Shown here: positions 33,695 through 43,238 of the stretch, piece by piece
Layout: each line of letters opens with the position of its first letter
How positions within the stretch are numbered: position 1 is the stretch's first letter
NCBI GenBank assembly: GCA_023449275.1
Contig: JAEXJM010000015.1
Coordinates: forward strand, 1 to 45,123
DNA: 45,123 nucleotides
Reading direction: 5' to 3'
Source of the DNA: Pseudomonadota bacterium
GTDB lineage: Bacteria > Pseudomonadota > Gammaproteobacteria > Burkholderiales > Burkholderiaceae_D
The notes under the pieces: model-generated
The model's database searches: none
The model's input: the letters and a program-made list of their open reading frames with translations, nothing else
What the model was told of the DNA's origin: nothing
Made by a program: the position numbers and the translations under genes

Positions 33695-34375
33695 TCAAAC
33701 CGAAGGCAAAGTATTGATGAGTGCCATTATGCGGGAGGGGGTGTCAGCAAGAAAGTCGGCATTCCAGGTTTCCGGAGCAGTGCAATATCCCCATTGTGCG
33801 GCAATCGTTTTCGTGCCAGCCGCTTTGCCTGCTTGAATATCACGCAAATCGTCCCCGACGAACCAACAATCTTCCAGCGCGATATCCAGAGCTTTTGCGG
33901 CTGCCAGCAAGGGGTCAGGGAATGGTTTGGCGCGGGCTGCCGTGTCACCGGAAATGATGCAATCGGCACTTTCAAGCCCGATTTTCCTGACAAGCGGGTC
34001 AGTCAGGCGACTGACTTTATTGGTGACGATACCCCATCCGATTCCGACTTCCCTCAATTGTGTCAATAATTCCGGAATACCGTCAAACAGGCTTGTTTTA
34101 ACAGCAATATTTTTCGAGTAGAAGGATAGGAAGCGTTCACGCAATGTACTGTACTGGGCGTCTTCTGGGGTTATCTGGAAAGCTGCCCTGATCAGGCCGG
34201 GTGCTCCTGCGGAAGCGACCGGACGAAGCTGTTCATAAGGAACGGGTGGCAGTCCTCTTTCTATCCGGACAGCGTTGATGGCGCCGGCAAGGTCGGGTGC
34301 CGAGTCTGCCAGGGTTCCATCCAGATCGAAAAGAACGGTTTTCGGTTTTTTAAGGAAAGCGGAAGATGTCGTCAT
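33695..34375 (-). CDS. gph: Phosphoglycolate phosphatase (HAD family)
   Basis: HAD hydrolase that removes phosphate from 2-phosphoglycolate, a product of DNA repair and oxygenase reactions. With the ATG at 34375 the product is 226 residues, the family size. Motif I is LFDLDGTLADSAPDL (about 15-29, with the two catalytic Asp residues), motif II Thr is in WGIVTNKVSR, motif III Lys is in AKPFPDPLL, and motif IV is CWFVGDDLRDIQAGKAAG. A longer open frame starts at 34453 inside ubiG, but those residues have no family match. It starts seven bases after the ubiG stop. The ubiG-gph pairing is common in betaproteobacteria; substrate is inferred from this and from similarity. Confidence 0.9.
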   Translation of the reverse strand: MTTSSAFLKKPKTVLFDLDGTLADSAPDLAGAINAVRIERGLPPVPYEQLRPVASAGAPGLIRAAFQITPEDAQYSTLRERFLSFYSKNIAVKTSLFDGIPELLTQLREVGIGWGIVTNKVSRLTDPLVRKIGLESADCIISGDTAARAKPFPDPLLAAAKALDIALEDCWFVGDDLRDIQAGKAAGTKTIAAQWGYCTAPETWNADFLADTPSRIMALINTLPSV

Positions 34376-34382
34376 ACGAGAT

Positions 34383-35078
34383 TCAGGCCTGTTTTGTACA
34401 GGCAAGCATATAGTTGATTTGAGTATTTTTACTGAGATTGAATTTTCTTGCACGCAGGTCGCACGTTATACCTGTTATAGCTGACACGGTCATATTGGCC
34501 GAACGGATAAAACGGGAAAGTTCGGCTGGCGTTAAAAAGCGCTGAAAGTCATGCGTTCCCTTCGGTAACAGGCGCAAGATATATTCGGCGCCGATAATCG
34601 CATGGCAGTACGATTTAATGTTTCTGTTCAGGGTTGAGAAAAAGACCATTCCTCCCGGTTTGACCAGTCTGGAACAGGCGTTGACAATGGAAGCAGGATC
34701 TGGGACATGTTCCAGTAATTCCATGCAGGTCACAACGTCATATTTTTCCGGCTCTTTCCCGGCCAGTTCTTCGGCAGAACTGATGAGATAACGGATTGAC
34801 AGTCCCGATTCAATACAATGGGATCGGGCCGTTTCGATGGCATTGGCAGCCAAATCTATTCCCGTAACGACAGCTTTTTCTTTGGCCAGGGATTCGGACA
34901 GGATTCCGCCACCGCAGCCAATATCCAGCACATTCCTGTTTTCCAGGTGTGCGTATGTTTTGATCCAGCCGAGGCGAACCGGATTCATATCGTGCAGTGG
35001 CCGGAAGTTTCCAGAAGGATCCCACCAGCTGTCTGCCACGGCATTGAATTTGTTTAATTCAGCAGTATCGAGATTCAT
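34383..35078 (-). CDS. ubiG: Ubiquinone biosynthesis O-methyltransferase
   Basis: SAM-dependent enzyme that carries out both O-methylations of ubiquinone synthesis. The 231-residue product begins with the UbiG-specific FNAVADSWWDPSGNFRPLHDMNPVR (split at about 11-35), then the class I SAM-binding motif VLDIGCGGGILSESLA (about 50-65), GIDLAANAIETAR and VTCMELLEHVPDP (about 115-127). It lies seven bases before gph. A ubiquinone pathway indicates a respiratory chain in the host. Confidence 0.96.
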   Translation of the reverse strand: MNLDTAELNKFNAVADSWWDPSGNFRPLHDMNPVRLGWIKTYAHLENRNVLDIGCGGGILSESLAKEKAVVTGIDLAANAIETARSHCIESGLSIRYLISSAEELAGKEPEKYDVVTCMELLEHVPDPASIVNACSRLVKPGGMVFFSTLNRNIKSYCHAIIGAEYILRLLPKGTHDFQRFLTPAELSRFIRSANMTVSAITGITCDLRARKFNLSKNTQINYMLACTKQA

Positions 35079-35122
35079 GACGTCGATGTCAGCGACAAAA
35101 CAACATTATATCGTCAGAAAAC

Positions 35123-35149
35123 AAAAAACCCCGCATAAGCGGGGTTTTT
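35123..35149 (-). terminator. Rho-independent terminator of the OmpA-family gene
   Basis: CCCCGC and GCGGGG with the loop ATAA, flanked by AAAAAA and TTTTT. It lies 20 bases after the OmpA-family stop on the minus strand; it also shields that gene from ubiG, which starts just beyond. Confidence 0.92.
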
Positions 35150-35168
35150 GACCAGTGTAAAAATCCTA

Positions 35169-35792
35169 TCAGGATTTTGCACCGCGATTTGCAACAACTT
35201 CGACTTCAACACGACGGTTTTTAGCACGTCCTTCGCGGGTCTTGTTGCTTGCGATTGGTTGTTTTTTGCCTTTACCTTCAGTAAAGATCTTGTTGGCTGG
35301 TACGCCTTTGGAAACCAGATATGCCTTGACAGCGTTGGCACGACGTTCGGACAGTTTCTGGTTGTATTTGTCGGTACCGATCCAGTCGGTATGACCGACA
35401 GCAACGATGACTTCAGTGTCCATACCGGAGAGGGCCTTGACCAGTTCGTCCAGTTTTGCCTTGCCTTCTGGTTTGACGATGGATTTGTCGAAATCGAAGA
35501 ATGCGTCAGCAGCATAAGTTACTTTTTCAGCTGTTGGAACAGCTACAGCCAGTGGAGCAGAAGCCTGAACTGGCTGGGTCAAAGGACCGTCGCAACCTGG
35601 AACAGCGTCAGCCGGAGTCCAGTAACCGGTATGCCAGCAAAGGCCGGTACCGCTGCGAACGATGGTGTCGCGTTGGGTCTGCAGGTAACCGCTATATGGT
35701 TTTTTTGCCATATATTCGGTCATCGTCTGTGCCGAAGCAGACGCTGCAACAACTGCGGATGCAGCGAAAATAACTTTAAGCAATTTATTCAT
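35169..35792 (-). CDS. OmpA-family outer-membrane/peptidoglycan-binding protein
   Basis: A 207-residue exported protein. Its signal peptide is MNKLLKVIFAASAVVAASASA with cleavage after ASA. A short linker region with TQRDTIVRSGTGLCWHTGYW, seen in betaproteobacterial OmpA-like proteins, is followed by the OmpA C-terminal domain (about 90-200): FFDFDKSIVKPEGKAKLDEL, VGHTDWIGTDKYNQKLSERR and the peptidoglycan-binding Asp/Arg pair. It is too short for the eight-stranded barrel of E. coli OmpA, so it probably ties the outer membrane to the wall as a soluble or anchored protein. AGAGGA stands six bases before the ATG at 35792. Confidence 0.93.
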   Translation of the reverse strand: MNKLLKVIFAASAVVAASASAQTMTEYMAKKPYSGYLQTQRDTIVRSGTGLCWHTGYWTPADAVPGCDGPLTQPVQASAPLAVAVPTAEKVTYAADAFFDFDKSIVKPEGKAKLDELVKALSGMDTEVIVAVGHTDWIGTDKYNQKLSERRANAVKAYLVSKGVPANKIFTEGKGKKQPIASNKTREGRAKNRRVEVEVVANRGAKS

Positions 35793-36278
35793 ATTTATCC
35801 TCTTAGTTGAGATATCCGCAGCAGGCTGCGCATGCATATTTTTCTAACTTCGAAATTACAATAACATGACAATCACATTATAGATTCGATTTTCTTCTAT
35901 TAATGCGTTTACAGCTATTCTGACACATTGAAGATTGCTAGATAACCCAAGAAGTTCAAACAATTTTCTATTTTGTTCATTAATTCTGCTTTTATTATCA
36001 ATTTGTAGCTTTTTCGCAACCGACTGGCCAGATTGTCTCACTGTAGAAAAACAATAGCGACCGCTGTGTTTACCTATATATCCCGTCATGGCCGAAAAAT
36101 CAAGTAAAACCTTGGGCGCTGGAAGTAAAAATCAAGTAGAAATAATTACTTAAGTTTCCTTAAGTCATTTCAAAAAGATTGCAATACGGCCGTGGTAAAA
36201 TCATGTTTTCCCGTTCTGTAGATTATGCGGAATTTTTGTATTTAAACCAGATTTATTCTGTCCGACAGAAGTGTTCTC
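35793..36278. other. AT-rich intergenic region between the OmpA-family gene and gyrA
   Basis: A 486-base gap with no supported gene. A short palindrome (CGCAGC-AG-GCTGCG, 35817-35830) lies in the 5' leader of the OmpA-family gene, and TATAAT on the minus strand at 35882-35877 is a possible -10 for it. For gyrA, TGGTAAAAT near 36194-36201 looks like an extended -10. Two copies of ATCAAGTA occur about 30 bases apart. A 77-codon minus-strand frame was not accepted. Confidence 0.45.
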
Positions 36279-38915
36279 ATGGATCAATTTGCGAAAGAAA
36301 CCATTTCTATCTCTCTTGAAGACGAAATGCGTAAAAGTTACCTCGATTATGCTATGAGCGTGATCGTGGGCAGGGCTCTTCCGGATGTCCGGGATGGCTT
36401 AAAGCCGGTGCATCGCCGGGTTCTTTTCGGTATGCACGAGATGAACAACACCTGGAACCGGCCTTATGTGAAATGTGCCCGTGTCGTCGGTGAGGTCATG
36501 GGTAAATATCACCCTCATGGCGACCAGACCATTTACGATACGCTGGTGAGGATGGCACAGGACTTTTCCCTGCGTTACACACTGGTTGACGGGCAGGGTA
36601 ATTTCGGCTCGATAGACGGGGATGCCGCTGCCGCCATGCGTTATACGGAGTGTCGTCTTGACAGGATTTCCGATGAGATGCTGGCCGATATCGACAAGGA
36701 AACGGTCGATTTCGTTCCTAATTACGACGGCAAGGAAAAAGAACCGTCCGTCTTGCCGACCAGAATACCGAACCTGCTGATCAACGGTTCTTCCGGTATC
36801 GCCGTCGGTATGGCAACCAATATTCCGCCGCACAATCTGGTTGAGGTCGTCAATGGCGCCTTGCAGCTGTTGCACCATCCTGATTGCACTATTGACGAAC
36901 TGATCGATATCATCCCGGCCCCGGATTTTCCGACAGGTGGCATCATTTACGGTGTTGCTGGTGTCCGTGAGGGTTACCGGACCGGTCGTGGCCGCGTTGT
37001 CATGCGCGCCAAAACGCATTTTGAGGAATACGGACGGGATGGGCGTCAGGCGATTATCATCGATGAGCTGCCTTATCAGGTCAACAAGAAGAACCTTCTG
37101 GAACGTATTGCTGAAAGCGTCAGGGAAAAGAAACTTGACGGCATTTCCGACATTCGCGACGAGTCTGACAAATCCGGCATGCGTGTCGTGATCGAACTGA
37201 AACGCAATGAGGTTCCTGAAGTCGTTCTGAACAATCTGTATAAACAAACCCAGTTGCAGGACACCTTCGGCATGAATATGGTTGCTCTGGTCGACGGCCA
37301 GCCGAAGCTGTTGAACCTGAAGCAGATGCTGGAATGCTTTCTGGCGCATCGCCGTGAAGTCGTCACGCGCCGTACGATTTTCGAATTGAGAAAAGCCAGG
37401 GAGCGTGGACATGTTCTGGAAGGTTTGGCTGTCGCTCTGGCGAATATCGATGATTTCATCGCCATTATCCGTGCGGCTCCGACGCCTCCGATTGCACGTC
37501 AGGAGCTGATGTCCCGTTCGTGGAATTCGTCGCTGGTCAAATCCATGCTGGAACGTACCGGCGCGGATCACGCCAACAGTATTGATGATTTCCGTCCGGA
37601 AGGTTTGCCGAAAATGTTCGGTATTCAGCCGGATGGTCTTTATAAACTGTCGGAAGAACAGGCGACAGAAATCCTGCAGATGCGTCTGCAACGTCTGACC
37701 GGACTGGAACAGGACAGGATTCTGAACGAGTATGGCGATGTGATGGCCCAGATTGCCGAGTTGCTCGATATTCTGGCGAAACCGGAACGCGTCCTGGCCA
37801 TTATTGATGAAGAATTGAAAGAAGTGATCGGTGAATATGGCGAGAAGGCCAAAGACATTCGCCGTTCCGAAATCGAGCTGAATGCGAGTGACCTTGAAAC
37901 GGAAGATTTGATCACGCCTCAGGATCTGGTTGTGACCCTGTCTCACAGCGGTTATATCAAGTCCCAGCCATTGTCCGAATACCGTGCCCAGAAACGGGGT
38001 GGACGGGGTCGCATGGCAACGGCTACCAAGGAAGATGACTGGGTCGATCAGCTCTTTATCGCCAACACGCATGACTATATCCTTTGTTTCTCGGACAGGG
38101 GGCGGATGTATTGGCTGAAAGTCTGGGAGGTTCCGCAGGGTTCACGCAATTCCCGTGGCAAGCCGATCGTCAATATGTTCCCGTTGCAGGGGGATGAAAA
38201 AATTACGGTTATCCTGCCGTTGTCCGGTGAGAACAGGAGTTTCCCTGCCAATCACTTTATTTTCATGGCAACCAGTCAGGGGACTGTCAAGAAAACGCCT
38301 CTGACCGACTTCAGCAATCCCCGCAAGGCGGGCATTATCGCGGTTGGGCTGGATGAGGGCGATTTTCTGATCGGTGCCGCTTTGACGGATGGCAGTCATG
38401 ATGTCATGCTCTTCTCGGATGCTGGCAAGGCCGTACGTTTCGATGAAAATGATGTCCGACCTATGGGCAGAACGGCACGTGGCGTGCGCGGTATGAATCT
38501 GGATGATGACCAGAGAGTGATTGCGATGTTGGTGGCCGGTGATGAAAGCCAGTCTGTCCTGACGGCGACCGAGAACGGCTTCGGCAAGCGGACTCCGATG
38601 GCGGAATATACCCGGCACGGTCGTGGTACGAAAGGTATGATTGCCATTCAGACGACGGAACGTAACGGCAAGGTTGTCGCCGCCACACTGGTCAATGAAA
38701 ATGATGAAATCATGCTCATCACGACGGGTGGTGTTCTGATCCGCACACGGGTTTCCGAGATCCGTGAAATGGGGCGGGCAACGCAGGGCGTGACCCTGAT
38801 TGCCGTGGAAGAAGGCACGACCCTGAGCGGTTTGCAACGTATCCTTGAATCAGATATCGAGGATGAGAATCCGGAAGTGTCCGACAAGGAAGGTTCTGAA
38901 GCAGAGAAAGCATAA
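36279..38915 (+). CDS. gyrA: DNA gyrase subunit A
   Basis: Breakage-reunion subunit of gyrase, which puts negative supercoils into DNA using ATP hydrolysed by GyrB. At 878 residues it is the usual length. The catalytic Tyr is Tyr122 (AAAAMRYTECRL). The quinolone region reads KYHPHGDQTIYDTLVRMAQ: residue 83, Ser in E. coli, is Gln here (CAG), 84 is Thr and Asp87 is kept. The GyrA box, QKRGGRG, starts the C-terminal beta-pinwheel, whose repeats follow to an acidic tail (ENPEVSDKEGSE). It overlaps serC by one base (TAATG), so the two are translationally coupled, and it begins the aromatic amino acid supraoperon. Confidence 0.98.
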   Translation: MDQFAKETISISLEDEMRKSYLDYAMSVIVGRALPDVRDGLKPVHRRVLFGMHEMNNTWNRPYVKCARVVGEVMGKYHPHGDQTIYDTLVRMAQDFSLRYTLVDGQGNFGSIDGDAAAAMRYTECRLDRISDEMLADIDKETVDFVPNYDGKEKEPSVLPTRIPNLLINGSSGIAVGMATNIPPHNLVEVVNGALQLLHHPDCTIDELIDIIPAPDFPTGGIIYGVAGVREGYRTGRGRVVMRAKTHFEEYGRDGRQAIIIDELPYQVNKKNLLERIAESVREKKLDGISDIRDESDKSGMRVVIELKRNEVPEVVLNNLYKQTQLQDTFGMNMVALVDGQPKLLNLKQMLECFLAHRREVVTRRTIFELRKARERGHVLEGLAVALANIDDFIAIIRAAPTPPIARQELMSRSWNSSLVKSMLERTGADHANSIDDFRPEGLPKMFGIQPDGLYKLSEEQATEILQMRLQRLTGLEQDRILNEYGDVMAQIAELLDILAKPERVLAIIDEELKEVIGEYGEKAKDIRRSEIELNASDLETEDLITPQDLVVTLSHSGYIKSQPLSEYRAQKRGGRGRMATATKEDDWVDQLFIANTHDYILCFSDRGRMYWLKVWEVPQGSRNSRGKPIVNMFPLQGDEKITVILPLSGENRSFPANHFIFMATSQGTVKKTPLTDFSNPRKAGIIAVGLDEGDFLIGAALTDGSHDVMLFSDAGKAVRFDENDVRPMGRTARGVRGMNLDDDQRVIAMLVAGDESQSVLTATENGFGKRTPMAEYTRHGRGTKGMIAIQTTERNGKVVAATLVNENDEIMLITTGGVLIRTRVSEIREMGRATQGVTLIAVEEGTTLSGLQRILESDIEDENPEVSDKEGSEAEKA

Positions 38916-40000
38916 TGCGTCCGTACAACTTTTCAGCAGGGCCTGCGATGTTGCCTTTGGAGGTGCTGGAACAGGCTTCTGCTGAAATGTCGGACTGGCA
39001 CGGCAGTGGCCTGTCGGTGATGGAAATGAGTCACCGCAGTCTGCAATTCGAATCGATCTTGCGGCAGACGCAGGACGATCTCAGGGAATTGCTCGATGTT
39101 CCCGATTCACATCACATCCTTTTCATGCAGGGCGGTGCTTCTGCCATGAATGCGATCATTCCTATGAATCTGCTTGGACGGCAGGAGGGGAGTCCGACGA
39201 TCGATTTTGTTCATACCGGAGTCTGGTCAGGCAAATCGTTGAATGAAGCGCGCAAATATGGCTGCGTCAATGTGGCTGCTTCATCGGAACGTGCCGGTTT
39301 TTGTGAAGTGCCGGGACAAGATGGCTGGCATTTGACCGATCGTGCCGCCTATGTGCATATCTGTTCGAATGAAACGATCAACGGAAACCAGTTTCATTTC
39401 ACTCCGGATACGGGAGAGGTTCCACTGGTGGCCGATATGTCTTCGGAAATCCTGTCGCGCCGGATTGATTTTTCACGGTATGGTGTTGTCTTTGCCTGTG
39501 CGCAGAAAAACATGGGGCAGGCCGGTTTGACGGTCGTGATCGTTCGTAGCGATCTGATCGGGTATGCTGCCTCCTTTTGCCCTTCGGTCTTTGACTGGAA
39601 AAACCTTGTCGAAAACAATTCCATGTTCAATACACCGCCGACATATGCCATTTATGTTTGCGGCCTTGTTCTGCAATGGCTGAAAAAACAGGGCGGAATC
39701 GACGGCATGGAAAAGGCCAGTGTTGAAAAGTCGTCGATGTTGTATGACTTTATCGACAAGAGCGGTTTTTACCGCAATGACGTTCTTGCGAACAGCCGTT
39801 CAAGAATGAACGTTCCTTTTTTTCTTGCAGACGAGTCCTTAAACGATGCATTCATCAATGAAGCGGCACGAAACAAAATAGTGCAAATCCGGGGACATCG
39901 TCTGGTTGGCGGGATGAGGGCTTCTCTTTATAACGCCATGCCTGTCGAGGGCGTTCGTGCACTGATTGCTTTTATGCGGGCTTTTCAGCAAAATCATTGA
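38915..40000 (+). CDS. serC: Phosphoserine aminotransferase
   Basis: PLP enzyme that converts 3-phosphohydroxypyruvate and glutamate to phosphoserine, and also serves pyridoxine synthesis. The 361-residue product starts with the hallmark RPYNFSAGPAMLPLEVLEQ and has SGLSVMEMSHRS (about 32-43), the GGASAMNAIIPMNL segment and the PLP lysine in FACAQKNMGQAGLTVVI (about 191-207). The C-terminal GHRLVGGMRASLYNAMP is typical. It overlaps the gyrA stop by one base, and pheA follows 135 bases later, a gap that could hold an internal promoter. Confidence 0.97.
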   Translation: MRPYNFSAGPAMLPLEVLEQASAEMSDWHGSGLSVMEMSHRSLQFESILRQTQDDLRELLDVPDSHHILFMQGGASAMNAIIPMNLLGRQEGSPTIDFVHTGVWSGKSLNEARKYGCVNVAASSERAGFCEVPGQDGWHLTDRAAYVHICSNETINGNQFHFTPDTGEVPLVADMSSEILSRRIDFSRYGVVFACAQKNMGQAGLTVVIVRSDLIGYAASFCPSVFDWKNLVENNSMFNTPPTYAIYVCGLVLQWLKKQGGIDGMEKASVEKSSMLYDFIDKSGFYRNDVLANSRSRMNVPFFLADESLNDAFINEAARNKIVQIRGHRLVGGMRASLYNAMPVEGVRALIAFMRAFQQNH

Positions 40001-40135
40001 ATTGTCAAAAATTCCGGAATGTCCGAAACTGGGTTGTTGGGGGATTTCTGCCTTACAATACCTTCTTTTGAACGATGAATGTCGCTGTTTTTGACCGATT
40101 GTTCTGTTATTTCATTTTCTGATTGTTTGTGATTC

Positions 40136-41200
40136 ATGGAAAAATTGCTGAAACCGTTGAGGGATCAAATTGATGCTATTGATGCCCAGTTGCTGGATTT
40201 GTTAAACCGTAGGGCACGTGTTGCACAGGAAGTGGGGCATGTCAAGAACAAGGTCAATGCCCCTATTTTTCGCCCTGAACGGGAAGCGCAGGTGTTGAGG
40301 GGAATTGCAGAGAAAAATTCCGGGCCCCTGGGCAATAATGAGTTGCAAACCATTTTCCGTGAAATCATGTCGGCCTGCCGTTCTCTGGAAAAGAAAGTCA
40401 TTGTGGCTTATCTCGGGCCGGAAGGCACTTTTTCCGAACAGGCGGTTTATCAGCATTTCGGAAAATCGATCAATGCCATTCCATGTGCATCGATTGACGA
40501 AGTGTTTCGGGCAGCAGAAGCCGGAACGGCCGATTTCGGTGTCGTCCCGATTGAAAACTCGACTGAGGGGGCCATCAACCGGACACTGGATCTGTTGATG
40601 CAGACTCCGTTGACGATCAGCAGTGAAGTTTCCATTGCCGTTCAGCATAATCTGATGACGCTTTCCGGCAACATGGATGGTGTTCGTTCCATTTGCGCCC
40701 ATTCGCAGGCACTGGCCCAGTGTCAGGGGTGGCTGAACCAGCATTATCCCAATATCATGAGACAGGCGGTTGCCTCCAATGCCGAAGCGGCCCGCCTGGC
40801 AGCTGAAAATCCGGAAGTGGCAGCGATTGCCGGCGAAATCGCTTCACGGCATTATGGTTTGCAGGTGGTAAGCGCTCACATTCAGGATGATCCGCAGAAC
40901 CGGACCCGTTTTGCCGTTATCGGACGCAGGGAGACGGAATCGAGCGGCAAGGATCAGACTTCGCTCGTTTTGTCAGTACAAAACAAGGCAGGGGCTGTGT
41001 ACAAGATGCTGGCACCACTCGATAAGTTCGGCGTTTCCATGACGCGATTTGAATCGAGACCGGCCAGGACAGGAAACTGGGAATATTATTTTTTCGTGGA
41101 TATCGAAGGTCACGTCAAGGAAGAAAAAATCCAGCGTGCGTTGACCGAATTGAAGGATCAGGTCGCGTATTTCAAGGTTCTGGGTTCTTATCCCATTTAA
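40136..41200 (+). CDS. pheA: Bifunctional chorismate mutase/prephenate dehydratase (P-protein)
   Basis: Makes phenylpyruvate from chorismate for phenylalanine. The 354-residue product has three parts: an AroQ chorismate mutase domain (about 1-85, LRDQIDAIDAQLLDLLNRRA), a prephenate dehydratase domain (about 92-270, VAYLGPEGTFSEQAV and the catalytic NRTRFAVIG), and a C-terminal ACT domain (about 280-354) with the phenylalanine-binding ESRPARTGNWEYYFFVDIEG. The ACT domain implies feedback inhibition by phenylalanine. A 25-base gap separates it from hisC. Confidence 0.97.
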   Translation: MEKLLKPLRDQIDAIDAQLLDLLNRRARVAQEVGHVKNKVNAPIFRPEREAQVLRGIAEKNSGPLGNNELQTIFREIMSACRSLEKKVIVAYLGPEGTFSEQAVYQHFGKSINAIPCASIDEVFRAAEAGTADFGVVPIENSTEGAINRTLDLLMQTPLTISSEVSIAVQHNLMTLSGNMDGVRSICAHSQALAQCQGWLNQHYPNIMRQAVASNAEAARLAAENPEVAAIAGEIASRHYGLQVVSAHIQDDPQNRTRFAVIGRRETESSGKDQTSLVLSVQNKAGAVYKMLAPLDKFGVSMTRFESRPARTGNWEYYFFVDIEGHVKEEKIQRALTELKDQVAYFKVLGSYPI

Positions 41201-41225
41201 GTTTGTTCATTAGATTGGAAAAATC

Positions 41226-42332
41226 ATGTCAGATCAGTTTGCACCGGAATATATTCGTGCCATTGCCCCGTATCAGGCGGGCAAACCCATTTCTGAAGTC
41301 GCCCGCGAATTCGGACTCGATGAAAACAAAATCATCAAGCTCGCATCCAACGAAAATCCGCTCGGTATGCCTGAATCCGCGAAAAAGGCTATTGCCAATG
41401 AGGTGGGGGAAACAGGGCGATATCCGGATGCCAACGGTTTTGCGCTGAAAAAGGTCATTGGCGAACGTTATGGTATTGGTCAGGAATGGATTACGCTGGG
41501 CAATGGCAGCAATGACATTATCGAATTGGCGGCCAGAACGTTTGTACAGCAGGGACAATCCATTGTTTTTTCAGAATACTCTTTCCTCGTTTACGCTCTT
41601 GTTGCCAAAGCGATAGGTGCGAAAGGTATTCAGGTTCCATCAAAGGATTTCGGACATGATCTGGATGCCATGTTGAATGCCATTACACCTGATACCCGTC
41701 TGGTTTTTCTGGCCAATCCGAACAATCCTACCGGTACTTTCATGCAACCGGCTGATATTGAAGCGTTTCTTGACAAGGTACCTTCCAATGTCGTCGTTGT
41801 TATCGATGAAGCGTATAACGAATATCTGGATTCCTCGATCCAGTATGATTCTACGGACTGGGTCAAAAAATATTCCAATCTTCTGGTTTCGCGGACATTT
41901 TCCAAGGCTTATGGCCTTGCGGGGTTGCGTGTCGGGTTTGGACTGGCACATCCTGAATTGACCGGACTGTTGAACCGGGTCAGGCAACCGTTTAATGTGA
42001 ATGCACTGGCACAGGCCGCCGCTGTTGCTGCCCTGAATGATCAGGAATTTTTGAAAAAAAGTGCCACGATCAATGCGGACGGTTATCGTTATCTGACGAA
42101 ATCGTTTGAGGAAATGGGGCTGGAATATGTTCCCTCTCATGGCAATTTCGTGCTGGTCAAGGTCGGCGATGATGATGGGGCCGGTTCGCGTGTCAATCTG
42201 GAGCTGTTGAAAAAAGGTATTATCGTTCGTCCTGTGAAGGCGTATGGATTGCCGAGATGGCTTCGTATTTCGATCGGTTTGCCTGAAGAAAATGAGGCGT
42301 TTATTGCTGCACTTAAAGAAGTATTGGCTTAA
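41226..42332 (+). CDS. hisC: Histidinol-phosphate/aromatic aminotransferase, HisC type
   Basis: PLP-dependent aminotransferase of the HisC family. The 368-residue product shows the family motifs KLASNENPLGMPESAKKA (about 37-54), the LGNGSNDIIELAAR loop, FLANPNNPTGTF (about 160-171), VVIDEAYNEY and the PLP lysine in SRTFSKAYGLAGLRVGFG (about 222-239). Placed between pheA and tyrA, it may mainly act on aromatic keto acids rather than on imidazole acetol phosphate; a second hisC in a his operon elsewhere would support that. It ends three bases before the tyrA GTG start. Confidence 0.93.
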   Translation: MSDQFAPEYIRAIAPYQAGKPISEVAREFGLDENKIIKLASNENPLGMPESAKKAIANEVGETGRYPDANGFALKKVIGERYGIGQEWITLGNGSNDIIELAARTFVQQGQSIVFSEYSFLVYALVAKAIGAKGIQVPSKDFGHDLDAMLNAITPDTRLVFLANPNNPTGTFMQPADIEAFLDKVPSNVVVVIDEAYNEYLDSSIQYDSTDWVKKYSNLLVSRTFSKAYGLAGLRVGFGLAHPELTGLLNRVRQPFNVNALAQAAAVAALNDQEFLKKSATINADGYRYLTKSFEEMGLEYVPSHGNFVLVKVGDDDGAGSRVNLELLKKGIIVRPVKAYGLPRWLRISIGLPEENEAFIAALKEVLA

Positions 42333-42335
42333 TCC

Positions 42336-43238
42336 GTGACTCCATTCAAAAAAATCGTTATTTGTGGCGTCGGGCTGATCGGTGGATCATTGGCACTTGC
42401 CTTAAGGAAGTCCGGCTATAAGGGACAGATTCTTGGCCTTGAAAGAAGTGCCGATATTCTCGAGCGTGCACATGCCCTGGGAATTATCGATGAAATCGGC
42501 CTGCCTGTGGAAGACACTCTGAAAGAAGCTGATCTGGTGGTACTGTCGGTTCCGGTTGCACAGACCGGCAATGTGCTGAAAATGATTTTGCCTTATTGGC
42601 ATGACGGACTGATCGTTTCAGATACGGGCAGTACCAAGATGGATGTCATTGCCAGAGCTCGTGAAGTACTGGGCGATAAAATCGTCCGTTTCATACCGGC
42701 GCATCCGATTGCTGGCAGGGAAACGAATGGTCCGGAGGCGGCTATAGACGATTTGTTTGTCGGAAAGAAAACCGTCATAGCGGCGTTACCTGAAAACAGC
42801 CGAGATGATGTTGAAAAGATCGCCGATCTCTGGGAGCGATGTGGCGCCATCATTCATCACCTGAGTCCGGAAAATCACGATACGGTTTTTGCCACGGTCA
42901 GCCATATGCCACATTTACTGGCGTATGGTCTGGTGGATTATGTCGCAAATCATCCAAAATCTGATTTGTTCTTCCAGTATGCCGCGAGTGGTTTCAGGGA
43001 CTTTACCCGAATAGCCGGTTCGTCTCCGGAAATGTGGCGGGACATTACGTTGGCCAATCGCAAGCAATTGCTTGTTGAACTGGATGCATATCTGAAAGAA
43101 ATCGAACGGATTCGTGAATTGGTCGATCAGGCCGATGGCAACGGATTGGAAGCAATATACTCAAACGCGCAAACGGCGAGAATGAACTGGCTCAATGCGA
43201 TTGAAAATCCTGAAAAAAGAAAATCAACTGATGGCTGA
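42336..43238 (+). CDS. tyrA: Prephenate dehydrogenase (TyrA/arogenate-type)
   Basis: Oxidises prephenate (or arogenate) with NAD(P) towards tyrosine. The 300-residue product has the Rossmann motif VICGVGLIGGSLALAL (about 8-23), DLVVLSVPVAQTG, DTGSTKMDVI, FIPAHPIAGRETNGPEAA (about 114-131) and VSHMPHLLAYGLV (about 185-197) carrying the substrate-site histidine. No mutase or ACT domain is attached. The start is GTG at 42336, three bases after hisC ends. Its stop overlaps the aroA ATG by eight bases, implying coupled translation. Confidence 0.96.
   Translation: MTPFKKIVICGVGLIGGSLALALRKSGYKGQILGLERSADILERAHALGIIDEIGLPVEDTLKEADLVVLSVPVAQTGNVLKMILPYWHDGLIVSDTGSTKMDVIARAREVLGDKIVRFIPAHPIAGRETNGPEAAIDDLFVGKKTVIAALPENSRDDVEKIADLWERCGAIIHHLSPENHDTVFATVSHMPHLLAYGLVDYVANHPKSDLFFQYAASGFRDFTRIAGSSPEMWRDITLANRKQLLVELDAYLKEIERIRELVDQADGNGLEAIYSNAQTARMNWLNAIENPEKRKSTDG

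Noticed and set aside
35856..36089. 77-codon minus-strand open frame upstream of gyrA
   Set aside because: AT-rich, no ribosome site, no family pattern; likely chance.
36399..38072. 557-codon minus-strand open frame inside gyrA
   Set aside because: Antisense of gyrA; long only because of codon bias in the gyrA strand.
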